Assembly: GCA_030066985.1 (NCBI GenBank)
Contig: JASJAN010000031.1
Coordinates: 1-64,000, forward strand
DNA: 64,000 nt
From: Desulfobacterales bacterium
Lineage (GTDB): Bacteria; Desulfobacterota; Desulfobacteria; Desulfobacterales; JAHEIW01
Reading direction: 5' to 3'
The position numbers and the translations under genes are program-made. Below the pieces are notes generated by a model. It made no database searches, was not told where the DNA came from, and saw only the letters and a program-made list of their open reading frames with translations. Positions 1 to 8,637 of the stretch are shown one piece after another. How positions within the stretch are numbered: position 1 is the stretch's first letter; every line of letters starts with the position of its first letter.

Positions 1-302
1 AGCTGATTGCAGCGCGCGCAACCGGGCCCCAGTACCTTTACTTCCAAATAGTTATCTTCGGATTCTTCAATGGGTTGACCGACGCTTTTTTTAAACTCTC
101 TTAAAAATGCCTGTCCATATGCTGTACGGGCGTGATCGGGAATGTAATTCATTTTCGCAAGTCGATCAAGGAGCTCAGTTGTGATTTCATCATCCGGTCT
201 TCCGGCGCACACCTGGGCGACTTTCGATAGTGCCTGCTTTAGCCCGATAATTCCCATTCGGTTCTTGCCGACCTTAATCTGAGTAACCTCATCTGATGTC
301 AT
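1..302 (-). CDS. Thioredoxin-like redox protein with N-terminal extension, partial
   Basis: The start codon is at 302-300 and the gene runs off the left edge. About 100 residues are visible. An N-terminal helical region of about 85 residues leads into a beta strand and the motif GPGCARC (Cys95 and Cys98), typical of the small thioredoxin_3 (redox-active disulfide) family. It lies 48 bp downstream of the ArsP-type permease on the same strand and is probably the last gene of an arsR-permease-thioredoxin operon, an arrangement often seen for this permease family. The redox role is inferred from the CxxC motif. The end of the domain is not visible. Confidence 0.75.
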   Translation of the reverse strand, partial: MTSDEVTQIKVGKNRMGIIGLKQALSKVAQVCAGRPDDEITTELLDRLAKMNYIPDHARTAYGQAFLREFKKSVGQPIEESEDNYLEVKVLGPGCARCNQ

Positions 303-350
303 TTTGGGTCTGTTTCCAATTTTTGGTGAATTCGATGAAAGGATCACGCA

Positions 351-1736
351 TCAAGCGAAAAAATGCCCGAAGGTCATTCCGCTGATGGTGGCCATCACAA
401 CAACCAGACCAATAAATGCAACCGTTTTTTTGGTGCCCAATACACTTCTGATTACCAGCATGTTCGGCAGGCTGAGGGCGGGTCCGGCCAGCAACAATGC
501 CAGCGCCGGTCCCTTGCCCATGCCGGCACCCATGAGTCCCTGCAAAATCGGCACTTCGGTGAGCGTTGCAAAATACATAAAAGCCCCGACGACCGATGCA
601 AATAGGTTGGCCCATATGGAATTGCCGCCCACCAATCCGCTAACCCACTTTGACGAAATCAGCCCTTCGGATCCAGGCCGACCCAACAGCAAGCCGGCAA
701 CTAAAACACCTGCAAGTAAAAGCGGCATCATCTGTTTGGTGAAATCCCAGGTGGACAGAAACCAGTCTTCGGTTTCTCCCCGGGTCGTGGTCGTTAGGAC
801 AACCAGCGCCATGATGCCAATTGTAAAGGTGAGCAAAGGCAGATCCGGAACAATCATAGCAAAAGCCAATATGATGATGGCGGCCAGAATGACTTTATAC
901 AACTTTACCTTAAACCACAGCACTAGCAGCACACCCAGCAGTGCGGCAAAAAATCCGGTTAGTGGCCATTTCAAGCTATAAATCGCATTGTAAAATCCAC
1001 CAGATTCGCCAGTCTCTCCCCAGGTGGCAAAAACCAGAATCGCCACCATGACGGCAAAATAAATCACGGTTTGCCACAGAGGCCTTTCGCCTTCGTCGTC
1101 GGGCATATGCAAGGCGGCTTGCACCTTGGCCTCCTCTTCTTTCCTGAATAAAAAGTGCATGATCAAGCCAATAATAATGCTGAATACAACAGCGCCGATG
1201 GCCCGGGCAGCGCCAATTTCAACACCCAGTACCCGCGCGGTCAGCACAATCGCCAAAACATTGATGGCCGGGCCCGAATAAAGAAATGCAATCGCCGGGC
1301 CCAGGCCGGCCCCTCTTTTCCAGATGCTGGCAAAAAGTGGTAAGACGGTACATGAACAAACGGCCAGGATGGTGCCGGAAACTGAAGCTACACCGTAAGC
1401 CAACACCTTTTTGGCGCTACCCCCCAAATATTTCATAACCGCCGCCTGTGAAACGAAACAGGCAATGGCTCCGGCAATAAAAAAAGCCGGAATCAGGCAT
1501 AAAATCACATGCTCGCGAGCATACCATTTGGCCAGTGCCAGGGATTCGATGACAGCACTGGTAAATCGTTCGCTGTCAACTGGCAACCAAAAAATGACCA
1601 GAAAAGCACCGACAATCAGACTCAGCGGTTTCCAGATTCCTTTCCAGTCTACAAGACTTGGCTGTTTTTTGGTTTCGGTGTCTAATGATTTATCGGCAGC
1701 TGATTCGCTGCCGCTTATGACAATTGCTTCACTCAT
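351..1736 (-). CDS. ArsP/DUF318-family permease
   Basis: This 461-residue polytopic membrane protein belongs to the ArsP_1 (PF03773, formerly DUF318) permease family. The conserved CSCTVLPLFASI segment starts at about residue 127, and a second related half in the C-terminal third contains TEVPILQGL and GPALSLPN. A central hydrophilic stretch (about 200-220) carries charged residues after FRKEEEAK. Known members export trivalent organoarsenicals or are uncharacterised. The substrate here cannot be read from sequence. The gene lies between an ArsR-type repressor upstream and a thioredoxin-like protein downstream, so metal, metalloid or thiol-linked regulation is likely. Length matches the family. 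Confidence 0.85.
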   Translation of the reverse strand: MSEAIVISGSESAADKSLDTETKKQPSLVDWKGIWKPLSLIVGAFLVIFWLPVDSERFTSAVIESLALAKWYAREHVILCLIPAFFIAGAIACFVSQAAVMKYLGGSAKKVLAYGVASVSGTILAVCSCTVLPLFASIWKRGAGLGPAIAFLYSGPAINVLAIVLTARVLGVEIGAARAIGAVVFSIIIGLIMHFLFRKEEEAKVQAALHMPDDEGERPLWQTVIYFAVMVAILVFATWGETGESGGFYNAIYSLKWPLTGFFAALLGVLLVLWFKVKLYKVILAAIIILAFAMIVPDLPLLTFTIGIMALVVLTTTTRGETEDWFLSTWDFTKQMMPLLLAGVLVAGLLLGRPGSEGLISSKWVSGLVGGNSIWANLFASVVGAFMYFATLTEVPILQGLMGAGMGKGPALALLLAGPALSLPNMLVIRSVLGTKKTVAFIGLVVVMATISGMTFGHFFA

Positions 1737-1824
1737 ATGTTGCGCCTCCTAAACTGCAATTGATTTAGCTGAATGTCAGCCGGTAACAATCAATCTTTTT
1801 GAATTATGAAAGCCTCAAATTTAT

Positions 1825-1834
1825 ATATGCATAT
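1825..1834. promoter_or_regulatory. Palindrome in front of the permease gene
   Basis: A perfect 10-bp palindrome, ATATGCATAT, lies in the AT-rich spacer between arsR and the permease gene, about 90 bp before the permease start. It could be an ArsR-family operator or part of a promoter. AT-rich palindromes also arise by chance, so confidence is low. Confidence 0.2.
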
Positions 1835-1861
1835 TTGTCTATATATTTTTAAATAGTACAA

Positions 1862-2200
1862 CTAGCACAATTCGGATCGGTTGAGGAAAGGAGCCTTTTT
1901 ATTTAATTCGGCCACCTCAGGGTCATTGTCAAGCCAGTGCCGGATATTCCCGAGCAAACTGGCAGCATAGGGGCTGCGGGTGCCGTCCGCCAGAAAATAA
2001 TTTACCCACAGACCATCCTTCTGATAATCCACCAAACCAGCTTCCTCTAATATTTTCAAATGCTTGGAAACGGTCGGCTGGGCAACTTCCAGGGCAGCCT
2101 GCAGTTCGCAGACACACATCATTTTATGCTGCAGCATTTTTATGATTTTGATCCGATTGGGATCTGACAGTGCCTTCATGACTTTGATAAAATCTTTCAT
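1862..2200 (-). CDS. arsR: ArsR-family transcriptional repressor
   Basis: This 112-residue winged-helix protein has the ArsR layout: an N-terminal ALSDPNRIKII helix, a CVCEL motif at residues 29-33 (Cys29 and Cys31) and a recognition helix AQPTVSKHLKIL. The paired cysteines are in the place used by alpha3-type As(III)/Sb(III)-sensing ArsR proteins, and a further Cys is the last residue. It sits 125 bp upstream of the ArsP-type permease on the same strand and probably represses that operon and itself. The metalloid specificity is inferred from the Cys pair and the partner gene. Confidence 0.9.
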   Translation of the reverse strand: MKDFIKVMKALSDPNRIKIIKMLQHKMMCVCELQAALEVAQPTVSKHLKILEEAGLVDYQKDGLWVNYFLADGTRSPYAASLLGNIRHWLDNDPEVAELNKKAPFLNRSELC

Positions 2201-2212
2201 GGCAACTCCTTA

Positions 2213-2234
2213 TATATTCCGATTTAGCAATATA
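2213..2234. promoter_or_regulatory. Candidate ArsR operator upstream of arsR
   Basis: The inverted repeat TATATT, 10 nt, AATATA lies 12 bp upstream of the arsR start codon. Position, AT-rich arms and 22-bp span fit an ArsR-family operator for autoregulation. No operator consensus was computed. Confidence 0.35.
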
Positions 2235-2448
2235 CTAATTCCTTCTCTAATCGTCAAGTGCTTTTTCAAATTGTGTTAATGCCCGATGATAACCTCGCGC
2301 ATTGCCGCGCCTTTCAATTCATTTCCGTCACAAAGTTCGTAAATTGGCAATTAACAGTAATTCGTAACGTAATACTTTAATTTTATACAATTTTTAAAAT
2401 CACCTAAGTGACAAAAGATAAAAAAGCGAAATTATGCAATTCAAATTG

Positions 2449-2477
2449 TTGACATCAACCAGAGATTAGAGTAGATA
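2449..2477 (+). promoter_or_regulatory. Sigma-70-type promoter for tauE-like gene and possibly cassette A
   Basis: TTGACA (2449-2454) is followed after 17 bp by TAGATA (2472-2477). This is a near-consensus -35 box with ideal spacing and a good -10 box. It faces the TauE/SafE permease and the methyltransferase cassette beyond it. An inverted repeat directly downstream may be an operator. Confidence 0.6.
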
Positions 2478-2695
2478 TCTTTATATTGTATACATTATTT
2501 TTATATACAAATATTAGGCGCGCATGTTTTTGCCGTTATTAAGATTATCGGCATTGGGGCCCCAGATTGCATAGCACATTCAACAATTTATATCTTCAGG
2601 TAAGATAGCCCGTGAGCAGCAGATGTTGTTGATGCTCTGGGCAGGATTTTTCCAGAACTCTCTCTTCAGGCATAACAATAGACGGAGGCATGCAA

Positions 2696-3517
2696 ATGTT
2701 CGCTTTGGAAGGATTTACCGTTACAAAATTTATCATCACGATCATTGCCATGATTGGCATTTCGGCCTTGTTTTCCATTTTCGGCCGGGGCGGCGGTGAA
2801 TTCAAGCTCCCAGTATTAATAACGGTTTTAACGATGCTGCCCTACTTTGATATCGCCACCATCAGTTTATTTTGCATCTTTGTTCAAGGTATTACCATGC
2901 TGGCAGTGTATGGCTCCAAACACAAATTGGTGGACTGGCCCCTGGCGTTTGCCCTGGCTCTCATCGTTGGTTCATTTGCATTTATGGGCGGGTATTTCGC
3001 ATTTAAGGTCAAGGCCCTTTACCTCAAAGGCACCTTTGCGGTGTTATTGCTCATATCGGCATATTTTATGTGGAAAGGTAAAGGCGTTCCCGGCAAGCCG
3101 GGCAAATTTGGTGTCTGGCATCGCGTCATGGGAAACGGTGAAGAATATGACATGAACTTGTTATTAATTGCTCTGCCCGTAGGAATCATCGCATTTATCG
3201 CCGGAATGGTCGGCATATCCGGTTGCGGGTTAATCATTCCAGTTTGCATCATACTTGGAGCCGTTCCCATCAGAATTGCGATCGGCACCAATACGATGCT
3301 CGTTCTAACATCCTCGGGCACTTCGTTTTTAGGCCACGCCGTCAGAGGAACAACACCATGGACTTTAACAACCATTCTGGGAGTGGCTGCGATTTGCGGG
3401 GCTTTTATCGGTGCCAATTTGCATATCGATATACCGGAAAAGTACATCAAGGCTGGCTTTATCACCCTGCTGGTTGTGGCATCTATATGGATGGTAGCTA
3501 AAATTTACATACTGTAA
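2696..3517 (+). CDS. TauE/SafE-family sulfite/organosulfonate exporter-like permease
   Basis: A 273-residue protein of the TauE/SafE (PF01925) family, with about seven to eight hydrophobic segments arranged as two related halves. The second half contains the glycine-rich GMVGISGCGLIIP and AIGTNTMLVLTSSGTSFLGH motifs. The start is set by the ribosome binding site: GGAGG at 2684-2688 is 7 nt from the ATG at 2696 but only 1 nt from the ATG at 2690. Family members export sulfite, sulfoacetate or other small anions, or import sulfur compounds. It lies 37 bp upstream of the first methyltransferase and may move a substrate or product of that pathway. Confidence 0.85.
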   Translation: MFALEGFTVTKFIITIIAMIGISALFSIFGRGGGEFKLPVLITVLTMLPYFDIATISLFCIFVQGITMLAVYGSKHKLVDWPLAFALALIVGSFAFMGGYFAFKVKALYLKGTFAVLLLISAYFMWKGKGVPGKPGKFGVWHRVMGNGEEYDMNLLLIALPVGIIAFIAGMVGISGCGLIIPVCIILGAVPIRIAIGTNTMLVLTSSGTSFLGHAVRGTTPWTLTTILGVAAICGAFIGANLHIDIPEKYIKAGFITLLVVASIWMVAKIYIL

Positions 3518-3554
3518 TGTAAGACAAACGAATGATTATAGGGAGGAACGAAAC

Positions 3555-4652
3555 ATGAAAAAGTTAACCAAAAAGGAACGAATCGAATGTGTATTTAATA
3601 TGAAGGAACCCGATTGTGTCCCGGTTTTTCCACGCAATCAGGCCCAAATGATATATTCCATGGGCTGGAAATTGCCGGAAATGACGGGTCAGGACTGGTA
3701 TGATGCCGAAAAATCCGCCCTGGCGGCTTTATGGAACCTGGAATATATGGATTATGACGTTGCATTCGGCTGTTATTACGATATGGGATTCGGCGTTCCG
3801 GCCCTGGGCGGCATCCTGGACATACCCGAAAAATGGGGTATGAGTGTGCAGTGTTTGAAACATCCAGTGGAATCCAAAGCAGACTGGGATACCGTCAAAA
3901 AACAATTTCCACTGGACCCCCTCACGGATCCGCGGATGCGCGGTGCCCTGAAATCCATCAAATATGTTTCCACGGCAGTGGGTGATCATACGCCCGTCAC
4001 ACCGGCTTATTATACGGGCATTTGTGTGGTCAGTTTGATTTTAATGGAAGTCGGCGGCCTGATGGAGGCCTGCATGGAAGAGCCTGAATGGGTAGATGAT
4101 ATGTGCCGCCGAGCCTCTGATTTTGCAATGGACTGGATTCGCGCGCAGTACGAGGCCGGTGCCAATAGTTGGTTGTATCTGGCAGATTTTTGGGGCACCG
4201 AACTGATCTCACCGCAGATGGCCGATCGATTTATTACACCTTATGTCATCGAGATGAGCGAAATGGTTGAAAAAGAGTTTGGCCAGAAGACTTTTTATCA
4301 TGTCCACGGGAATATGACCCGACCCAAGTCACAAGAGTGGCTTGAGAAACTAACAAAAGACGCCAATATCGTTGGCTTGCATCTGGACAAGGCCCATGAC
4401 GCGAGCTGGATCAAAGAGGTCGTCAAGGGTAAAATGGGGGTGGCCGGCGGATTGCCGTTTAAGGGCGGTTTTCTGGATAAAGGACCGATTGAAAAAATTA
4501 CTGCGGAAGCCAAAAAATCTCTGGATATCGCTGCTCCGGGTGGCGGTGTCATATTTGTGCCCACAGGACAGGTCCTGCCTTCCACACCCAATGAGCACTT
4601 TAAGGCCTGGATCGATATTGCGCATGAATACGGCAGATATCCGCTTGCATAA
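3555..4652 (+). CDS. URO-D/MtaA-CmuA-type corrinoid methyltransferase, cassette A
   Basis: This 365-residue protein has the uroporphyrinogen-decarboxylase fold used by MtaA/CmuA-type and some O-demethylase methyltransferases. It probably exchanges a methyl group between a substrate and the corrinoid protein encoded 29 bp downstream. The metal-binding region reads HVHG (His249, His251), where MtaA-type enzymes have HxC. The third expected zinc ligand, near the C-terminus, is Gly338 (PTGQVLP), whereas the cassette B paralogue has Cys338. Activity or metal chemistry may therefore differ. A strong Shine-Dalgarno site (GGGAGG) precedes the ATG. The substrate is unknown. Confidence 0.85.
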   Translation: MKKLTKKERIECVFNMKEPDCVPVFPRNQAQMIYSMGWKLPEMTGQDWYDAEKSALAALWNLEYMDYDVAFGCYYDMGFGVPALGGILDIPEKWGMSVQCLKHPVESKADWDTVKKQFPLDPLTDPRMRGALKSIKYVSTAVGDHTPVTPAYYTGICVVSLILMEVGGLMEACMEEPEWVDDMCRRASDFAMDWIRAQYEAGANSWLYLADFWGTELISPQMADRFITPYVIEMSEMVEKEFGQKTFYHVHGNMTRPKSQEWLEKLTKDANIVGLHLDKAHDASWIKEVVKGKMGVAGGLPFKGGFLDKGPIEKITAEAKKSLDIAAPGGGVIFVPTGQVLPSTPNEHFKAWIDIAHEYGRYPLA

Positions 4653-4681
4653 AGTGTTCAACATCCAAGGAGGAACTGGTT

Positions 4682-5323
4682 ATGTCTGATTTTCCCGAAC
4701 TGACCCAGGCGGTCATCGACGGCAACCGCAACAAGGTCGTTGAGATTGTCAATGCAGAATTAGAAAAAGGCACCACTCCCCAGACGCTGCTGTCGGATTA
4801 CATGATCCCCGGCATGCTGCATGTGGGCGATCTGATGCAGGAGGGTGAATATTTTATTCCCGAGGTATTGCGTTCGGCCAAGGCGATGAAGGGGGCTTTG
4901 GAAATCTTGGAGCCGCTTTTGGCTGAAAGCGGCGGCGCGGAGTCAGCCGGCTATATTGTCATCGGCACTGTTGACGGCGACATTCACGATATCGGCAAAA
5001 ATCTGGTGGCCATGCTGCTCAAGGGCAGCGGCTTTGAGGTCAACGATGTGGGGGTATCGGTGAAAACCGAGACATTTATTGAAGCGTTACAGGCAAAAGA
5101 AGGGCCGGTTTTGCTGGGCATGTCAGCGCTGATCACCCCTACCCTGGATGAAATGCCGGTGGTGATCAAGGCTGTCAAAGAGGCCGGTCTGCGGGATCGG
5201 GTCAAGATCATGGTCGGTGGAGCACCGGTCACCCAGGAGTTTTGCGATGAAATCGGTGCTGACGGTATGGCCGAAGACGCCGCAGCCGCAGTCACTCTGG
5301 CAAAGCAACTGCTCGCCGCATAA
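4682..5323 (+). CDS. Corrinoid (B12-binding) methyl-carrier protein, cassette A
   Basis: A 213-residue protein with an N-terminal helical methionine-synthase cap domain (about 1-88) and a C-terminal Rossmann B12-binding domain. The DIHDIG motif starts at residue 100, and His102 is the expected lower axial cobalt ligand. Downstream GMSALIT and GGAPVT are typical of MtaC/MtbC-type corrinoid proteins. It carries the methyl group as methyl-Co(III) between methyltransferases. AAGGAGG lies 8 nt before the ATG. It differs from the cassette B copy (15020-15661) at only about nine residues by eye, although the partner methyltransferases have diverged far more. Confidence 0.95.
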   Translation: MSDFPELTQAVIDGNRNKVVEIVNAELEKGTTPQTLLSDYMIPGMLHVGDLMQEGEYFIPEVLRSAKAMKGALEILEPLLAESGGAESAGYIVIGTVDGDIHDIGKNLVAMLLKGSGFEVNDVGVSVKTETFIEALQAKEGPVLLGMSALITPTLDEMPVVIKAVKEAGLRDRVKIMVGGAPVTQEFCDEIGADGMAEDAAAAVTLAKQLLAA

Positions 5324-5369
5324 GATAAAAATTATCAATTGCCACTCAAGAGCAAAAGGAACCTAACAG

Positions 5370-5618
5370 ATGATAGAACAAATTCAAATTTATACCCGCG
5401 GTTGCGTTCGATCCATAGCAGTGGAAAAAAGTCTGAGAAAGGCGGTCAGCAAAATGGGATTGGACGTTGAGGTCAAGGCCTATGATGATCCTGTAGTCCA
5501 CAAAGCGGAAGGCCTCGATAGTTTCCCTTCCGTAAAAATAAATGGTGAACTCAGAGTTGAGGGCGACTTTACGTCTGTCGATGATTTTGAAGAAATGCTT
5601 TCAGAATATCAAAATTGA
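5370..5618 (+). CDS. Small thioredoxin-fold protein (CVRS), cassette A
   Basis: This 82-residue protein has a thioredoxin/glutaredoxin-like layout: strand IQIYTRG, a CVRS motif starting at Cys12, helix, strand, then FPSVKINGELRVEG with the cis-Pro-like position, and a C-terminal helix. The second cysteine of CxxC is Ser, so a monothiol or binding role is more likely than disulfide exchange. It follows the corrinoid protein by 47 bp. A paralogue with CPRS occupies the matching place in cassette B, which ties this protein to corrinoid methyl transfer. No specific function is known to me. Confidence 0.75.
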   Translation: MIEQIQIYTRGCVRSIAVEKSLRKAVSKMGLDVEVKAYDDPVVHKAEGLDSFPSVKINGELRVEGDFTSVDDFEEMLSEYQN

Positions 5619-5755
5619 CATGTGATCGCCCTAAATGATAAGACCCTACGAACACAGGCTGGAATGTCATAATAGAAGTCTCGGATCAGATCTCAACTGA
5701 ATCAACGGGAAACTGGAACTGAATGCCCCCAAACATGAACAAGGAAGGTGAACTC

Positions 5756-6400
5756 GTGGTGACAGCTGATAAGCAGAGGGAAAATAAAGCTTCTAGGCAC
5801 CTTGAAGAACAGAGCCAAAAGGTTGCCGAACTTTATAATTCGGGGACGAACTGCGACAAAGCGGTTTTATTAATCCTGCAGGAAATTTTAAAACTGCCGC
5901 CAGAAAAATGGGATTTTGCCGATTTTTATGCCGAAAACCCGGATGCCGATCGATTTTTATGCAAAGCGCTGGCCGCCGGTGCGATGGCTATTTATCTGGA
6001 TGTGATCGGCCAGATGGAAGCCGAGACATCGCAATCCTCCGATATTAAAGAATCCATCGAACGCGTAAATCACATCTTTAATCAGCACCTGGAAGAGACC
6101 AGTGAAGGGAAACCCATTCATCCGGTTGATTTCGATCCATTCGCATATGATGAGGCATTGAAGGGCATAGAAATCGATGAGCGTTATAAAAAATCCTATC
6201 AAAAAAAAGTAAAAACCTTATTTCAAAGTTTTGAAACCGAATTTAATGCCTGCAACTGCCAAGATGTACTGGGTTTCGATCCATTCAGTTATGTGGATTA
6301 CGATGAGGAGATGCAGGAATACATTGAAGAGGGCGAGTGGATGCAAAAATGCATCGATTGTATGCAGTTCCTGGTTAAAAAAATGGGAGATGCTGCCTAA
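5756..6400 (+). CDS. C_GCAxxG_C_C-type redox protein, Cys form, cassette A
   Basis: A 214-residue protein that follows the C_GCAxxG_C_C pattern: GTNCDKAV (Cys33), LCKALAAGAMA (matching GCAxxGA.MA), ACNCQDVLGFD, then KCIDCMQF near the C-terminus. Proteins of this pattern include split-Soret-type and other redox or Fe-S/heme-binding proteins, mostly uncharacterised. The start is taken at GTG 5756 because AAGGAAGG (5741-5748) lies 7 nt upstream. An ATG at 5723 in the same frame has only a weak site. It closes cassette A. The cassette B paralogue is the same length and has TGA in place of Cys33. Confidence 0.7.
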   Translation: MVTADKQRENKASRHLEEQSQKVAELYNSGTNCDKAVLLILQEILKLPPEKWDFADFYAENPDADRFLCKALAAGAMAIYLDVIGQMEAETSQSSDIKESIERVNHIFNQHLEETSEGKPIHPVDFDPFAYDEALKGIEIDERYKKSYQKKVKTLFQSFETEFNACNCQDVLGFDPFSYVDYDEEMQEYIEEGEWMQKCIDCMQFLVKKMGDAA

Positions 6401-6988
6401 TCCCCTGCTCTTCCGACTTTTTCGGGCGTAATCTCCAGACAGCCGGATTAAAACACGCGCAGTGGCCGACCGATCAGCGGTCACTGAATACGCCATGACC
6501 TTCACGGTAATATCATATCCTGTTTCAGATTTTACATATTGTTCCAAATAATTTTGATAATGAAACAATCTGTTAAAACCTCGTTTTTTGAAAACAGTTT
6601 CCAATGATCTATATCAGGTCAGAATTTAATATATAAAAAGCCTGACCCATCATTAACCACTTGAATTTAGTACTTAAAAGAATCCGGCATAACAAAGAGG
6701 CAAACTGCGGCCAGTGCCATTTTGAGTTTCCGACCATTCTGGTATGTGTTTTGCTCAGTGATGATCATAGAAAAAGTGCCATAACACAGACGCAAACCAG
6801 GCGAAGCGGGTTCGCCACCGTCCATCAAGTCTAATATCCATACCCATGAACAAGGAATTGTAAAGCCAATTCCTTTGTAAACGCTCAAACAGTGACTATC
6901 AGAACCGTTGGAGGGGTGCTGCAGCTATAAGAGTCACAGCCCTGCTGCAGCCGCTATTTTTATTAATCCGCATAATTAAGGAGGCTGG
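6401..6988 (+). other. Long leader between cassette A and TRAP operon
   Basis: No gene is convincing in these 588 bp. The stretch holds several hairpins: an imperfect repeat AGTGGCCG/CGGTCACT near 6459-6486, GGCGAA-GCGGG-TTCGCC at 6800-6816, an imperfect AAGGAATT/AATTCCTTT hairpin near 6852-6876, and a terminator-like stem at 6918-6951. It probably contains the end of cassette A and the promoter of the TRAP operon. I recognise no riboswitch class. Two minus-strand ORFs here lack homology and a ribosome binding site. Confidence 0.4.
6918..6961 (+). terminator. Terminator or attenuator upstream of TRAP operon
   Basis: GCTGCAGC (6918-6925) pairs with GCTGCAGC (6944-6951) and is followed by the T-rich TATTTTTATT. 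It lies 28 bp before the TRAP binding-protein start, so it could be an attenuator as well as a terminator. Confidence 0.4.
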
Positions 6989-8029
6989 ATGATGAAGAAA
7001 TTTAAACTTTTTTCATGTATAGCAATTATTGCGCTGCTGGCATTCGTGATCTGCGGCAACGCTGCTGCCAAGACTGTCCTGCGAATGAATCACCAATTTC
7101 CGGCAGCTGCGGCCGGATCCAAAATTGATCAATGGTTCGTAGACGAGGTTAAAAAAGCCACCGGTGGAGAAATTGAAATCCAGATCTTTTGGTCCAACGC
7201 GCTGGGTGCCGCCAAAGAAAACCTGACACTGCTCGGCACCGGAGCTATCGATGCCGCCGGCATGTCCGCAGGCTATTTTCCAGCCCAGTTGCCATTTTTC
7301 GCCGCACCGAACTCGCTGCCCATGGCAATGGATAATATTTGTCAGTCCAGTGCCTTGATGAAGGCCTTTATGGAAAAAATTCCGGCCTTCCAGGAAGAAG
7401 CCGAACGCAACAAAGTGGTTCCGATTTTCTTTCACCTGCTCAATCCCTACTTGCTGGTCACCCGCGAGCCGGTCAACACACTGGATGATCTCAAAGGCAA
7501 AAAAATCCGTACCTGGGGCGAGGACATGCCGCGCCTGGTAAAAGCCGCCGGCGGCACACCGGTAACCATTTTTCTGCCCGAGCTTTATGAAAACCTGCAA
7601 CGCGGCGTCATCGACGGCTGCCCCTTTTCAGTGGATTTCATCCAGACCTATAAAATCTATGAAGTTGCCAAATATGTGACTGAGGTTGTTATGTGGGAAG
7701 GCCCCGCCTGGGGGGTATTCTTCAGCCAGAAGTCCTGGAACAAGCTTTCCGACAAGCACCGGCAAATCATTCTGGATGTAGCGGAAAGAGCCCGTAAACG
7801 AGAATTGACCAAGACCGCGGAAGCCGAGATTGCTGCCAGGAAATTCCTCGAAGAAAAAGGAGTTAAGTTTTCTGCATTCCCGGCTGCCGAACTGGCCAAA
7901 TGGCAAAAAGCTAATCCGGATTTTTACGGAGACTGGATCAAAAAAATGGAGAAGCAGGGCAAGGGTGCCGAGGCCAAACAGACTGTGGAGCTCTGGAAAG
8001 ATCTGCGCAGCTGGATCAATTGTCCGTAA
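6989..8029 (+). CDS. TRAP transporter solute-binding protein (DctP family)
   Basis: A 346-residue periplasmic binding protein with a signal peptide (basic MMKKFK, hydrophobic core, AAAK cleavage region near residue 27). It then follows the DctP pattern: TVLRMNHQFP, ELYENLQRGVIDG and a long C-terminal helix region. It captures an organic anion for the DctQM permease encoded next. AAGGAGG at 6978-6984 is 7 nt from the second ATG (6992), so translation may begin there. The substrate is not readable. The neighbouring CoA ligase suggests an organic or aromatic carboxylate. Confidence 0.9.
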   Translation: MMKKFKLFSCIAIIALLAFVICGNAAAKTVLRMNHQFPAAAAGSKIDQWFVDEVKKATGGEIEIQIFWSNALGAAKENLTLLGTGAIDAAGMSAGYFPAQLPFFAAPNSLPMAMDNICQSSALMKAFMEKIPAFQEEAERNKVVPIFFHLLNPYLLVTREPVNTLDDLKGKKIRTWGEDMPRLVKAAGGTPVTIFLPELYENLQRGVIDGCPFSVDFIQTYKIYEVAKYVTEVVMWEGPAWGVFFSQKSWNKLSDKHRQIILDVAERARKRELTKTAEAEIAARKFLEEKGVKFSAFPAAELAKWQKANPDFYGDWIKKMEKQGKGAEAKQTVELWKDLRSWINCP

Positions 8030-8046
8030 ATGCTAACAAACTCGAT

Positions 8047-8082
8047 CAAACAGGGGAGAACTCATCGCTTCTCCCCTGTTTG
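8047..8082 (+). terminator. Intercistronic hairpin after TRAP binding-protein gene
   Basis: A perfect 14-bp inverted repeat, CAAACAGGGGAGAA and TTCTCCCCTGTTTG, has an 8-nt loop and a short T-run after it. Such hairpins after a binding-protein gene usually protect its mRNA or partly terminate, so that the binding protein is made in excess over the permease. Confidence 0.7.
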
Positions 8083-8096
8083 TTTCAGAGACCCGT

Positions 8097-8612
8097 ATGA
8101 CAGAGAAAAAGAAAAAAAGTCTGTTGGACCGGACAAATGAAATCGGCGCGGTGCTGTCGGGTGTTGCGCTGCTGCTCATGATGATCATGGGAGCCCTGGA
8201 TGTGTTTCTGGGCAAGGTGTTTAACACACCCGTACCCGGAACATTCGAAGCAACCGAGGCCCTAATGGTCGTGAGTGCTTTTCTGGCGATTGCATACAAT
8301 CAGCAGGTTCGCGGCCACATCCGGGTCGAATTATTTACATCCAGAATGCGCCCCAAGCTGCAGCTGAAATTTGAGGTCCTTAACTATTTTCTATCAGCCC
8401 TTTTTTTCTTTTTACTGACCTGGCAGGGCTGGCGATTTGGTATCGAAAGCCTTAGAGTCGGGGAATATGAATCGGGACTGATTGCCTTTCCGGTTTACCC
8501 CGCAAAGTTATTGCTCGCGCTGGGTTTGACCCTAATGACCCTACAGTGTTTGCGGGATCTGGTGACGGCATTCAAAAATATTTTCAATCCCGAGACCAAT
8601 CATACGACTTAG
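8097..8612 (+). CDS. TRAP transporter small permease (DctQ family)
   Basis: This 171-residue membrane protein has four hydrophobic segments and the DctQ-type layout, including GTFEATEALMV and the basic loop FTSRMRPKLQLK. It is the small membrane subunit that pairs with the DctM channel encoded 25 bp downstream. The ATG is preceded by a weak site (CAGAGA), which may reflect coupling after the intercistronic hairpin. Confidence 0.88.
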   Translation: MTEKKKKSLLDRTNEIGAVLSGVALLLMMIMGALDVFLGKVFNTPVPGTFEATEALMVVSAFLAIAYNQQVRGHIRVELFTSRMRPKLQLKFEVLNYFLSALFFFLLTWQGWRFGIESLRVGEYESGLIAFPVYPAKLLLALGLTLMTLQCLRDLVTAFKNIFNPETNHTT

Positions 8613-8637
8613 GTCTAACTCTATTGGGAATTAACCC

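Larger units (their letters stand above)
2201..2695. other. Divergent intergenic region between arsR and tauE-like gene
   Basis: No convincing gene is seen in these 495 bp. The stretch holds the arsR operator candidate at its left end, a good sigma-70-type promoter at 2449-2477 and an inverted repeat TTGTATA/TATACAA near 2486-2509 just after that promoter. About 200 bp of leader follows before the permease start. The leader could carry regulation, but I recognise no riboswitch class. The short minus-strand ORF at 2596-2805 overlaps the leader and looks spurious. Confidence 0.5.

Noticed and set aside
2596-2805. Minus-strand frame in the leader of the tauE-like gene
   Set aside because: It overlaps the ribosome binding site and start of the permease and shows no family pattern.
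3518-3554. Cobalamin riboswitch in front of either methyltransferase cassette
   Set aside because: I looked for B12-box-like conserved segments upstream of 2696, 3555 and 13893 and found none I could support.
6667-6888. 73-residue minus-strand frame in the leader of the TRAP operon
   Set aside because: No ribosome binding site or family pattern, and it spans two of the hairpins in the leader.
7013-7600. 195-residue minus-strand frame in the TRAP binding-protein gene
   Set aside because: Shadow frame of a clear DctP gene.
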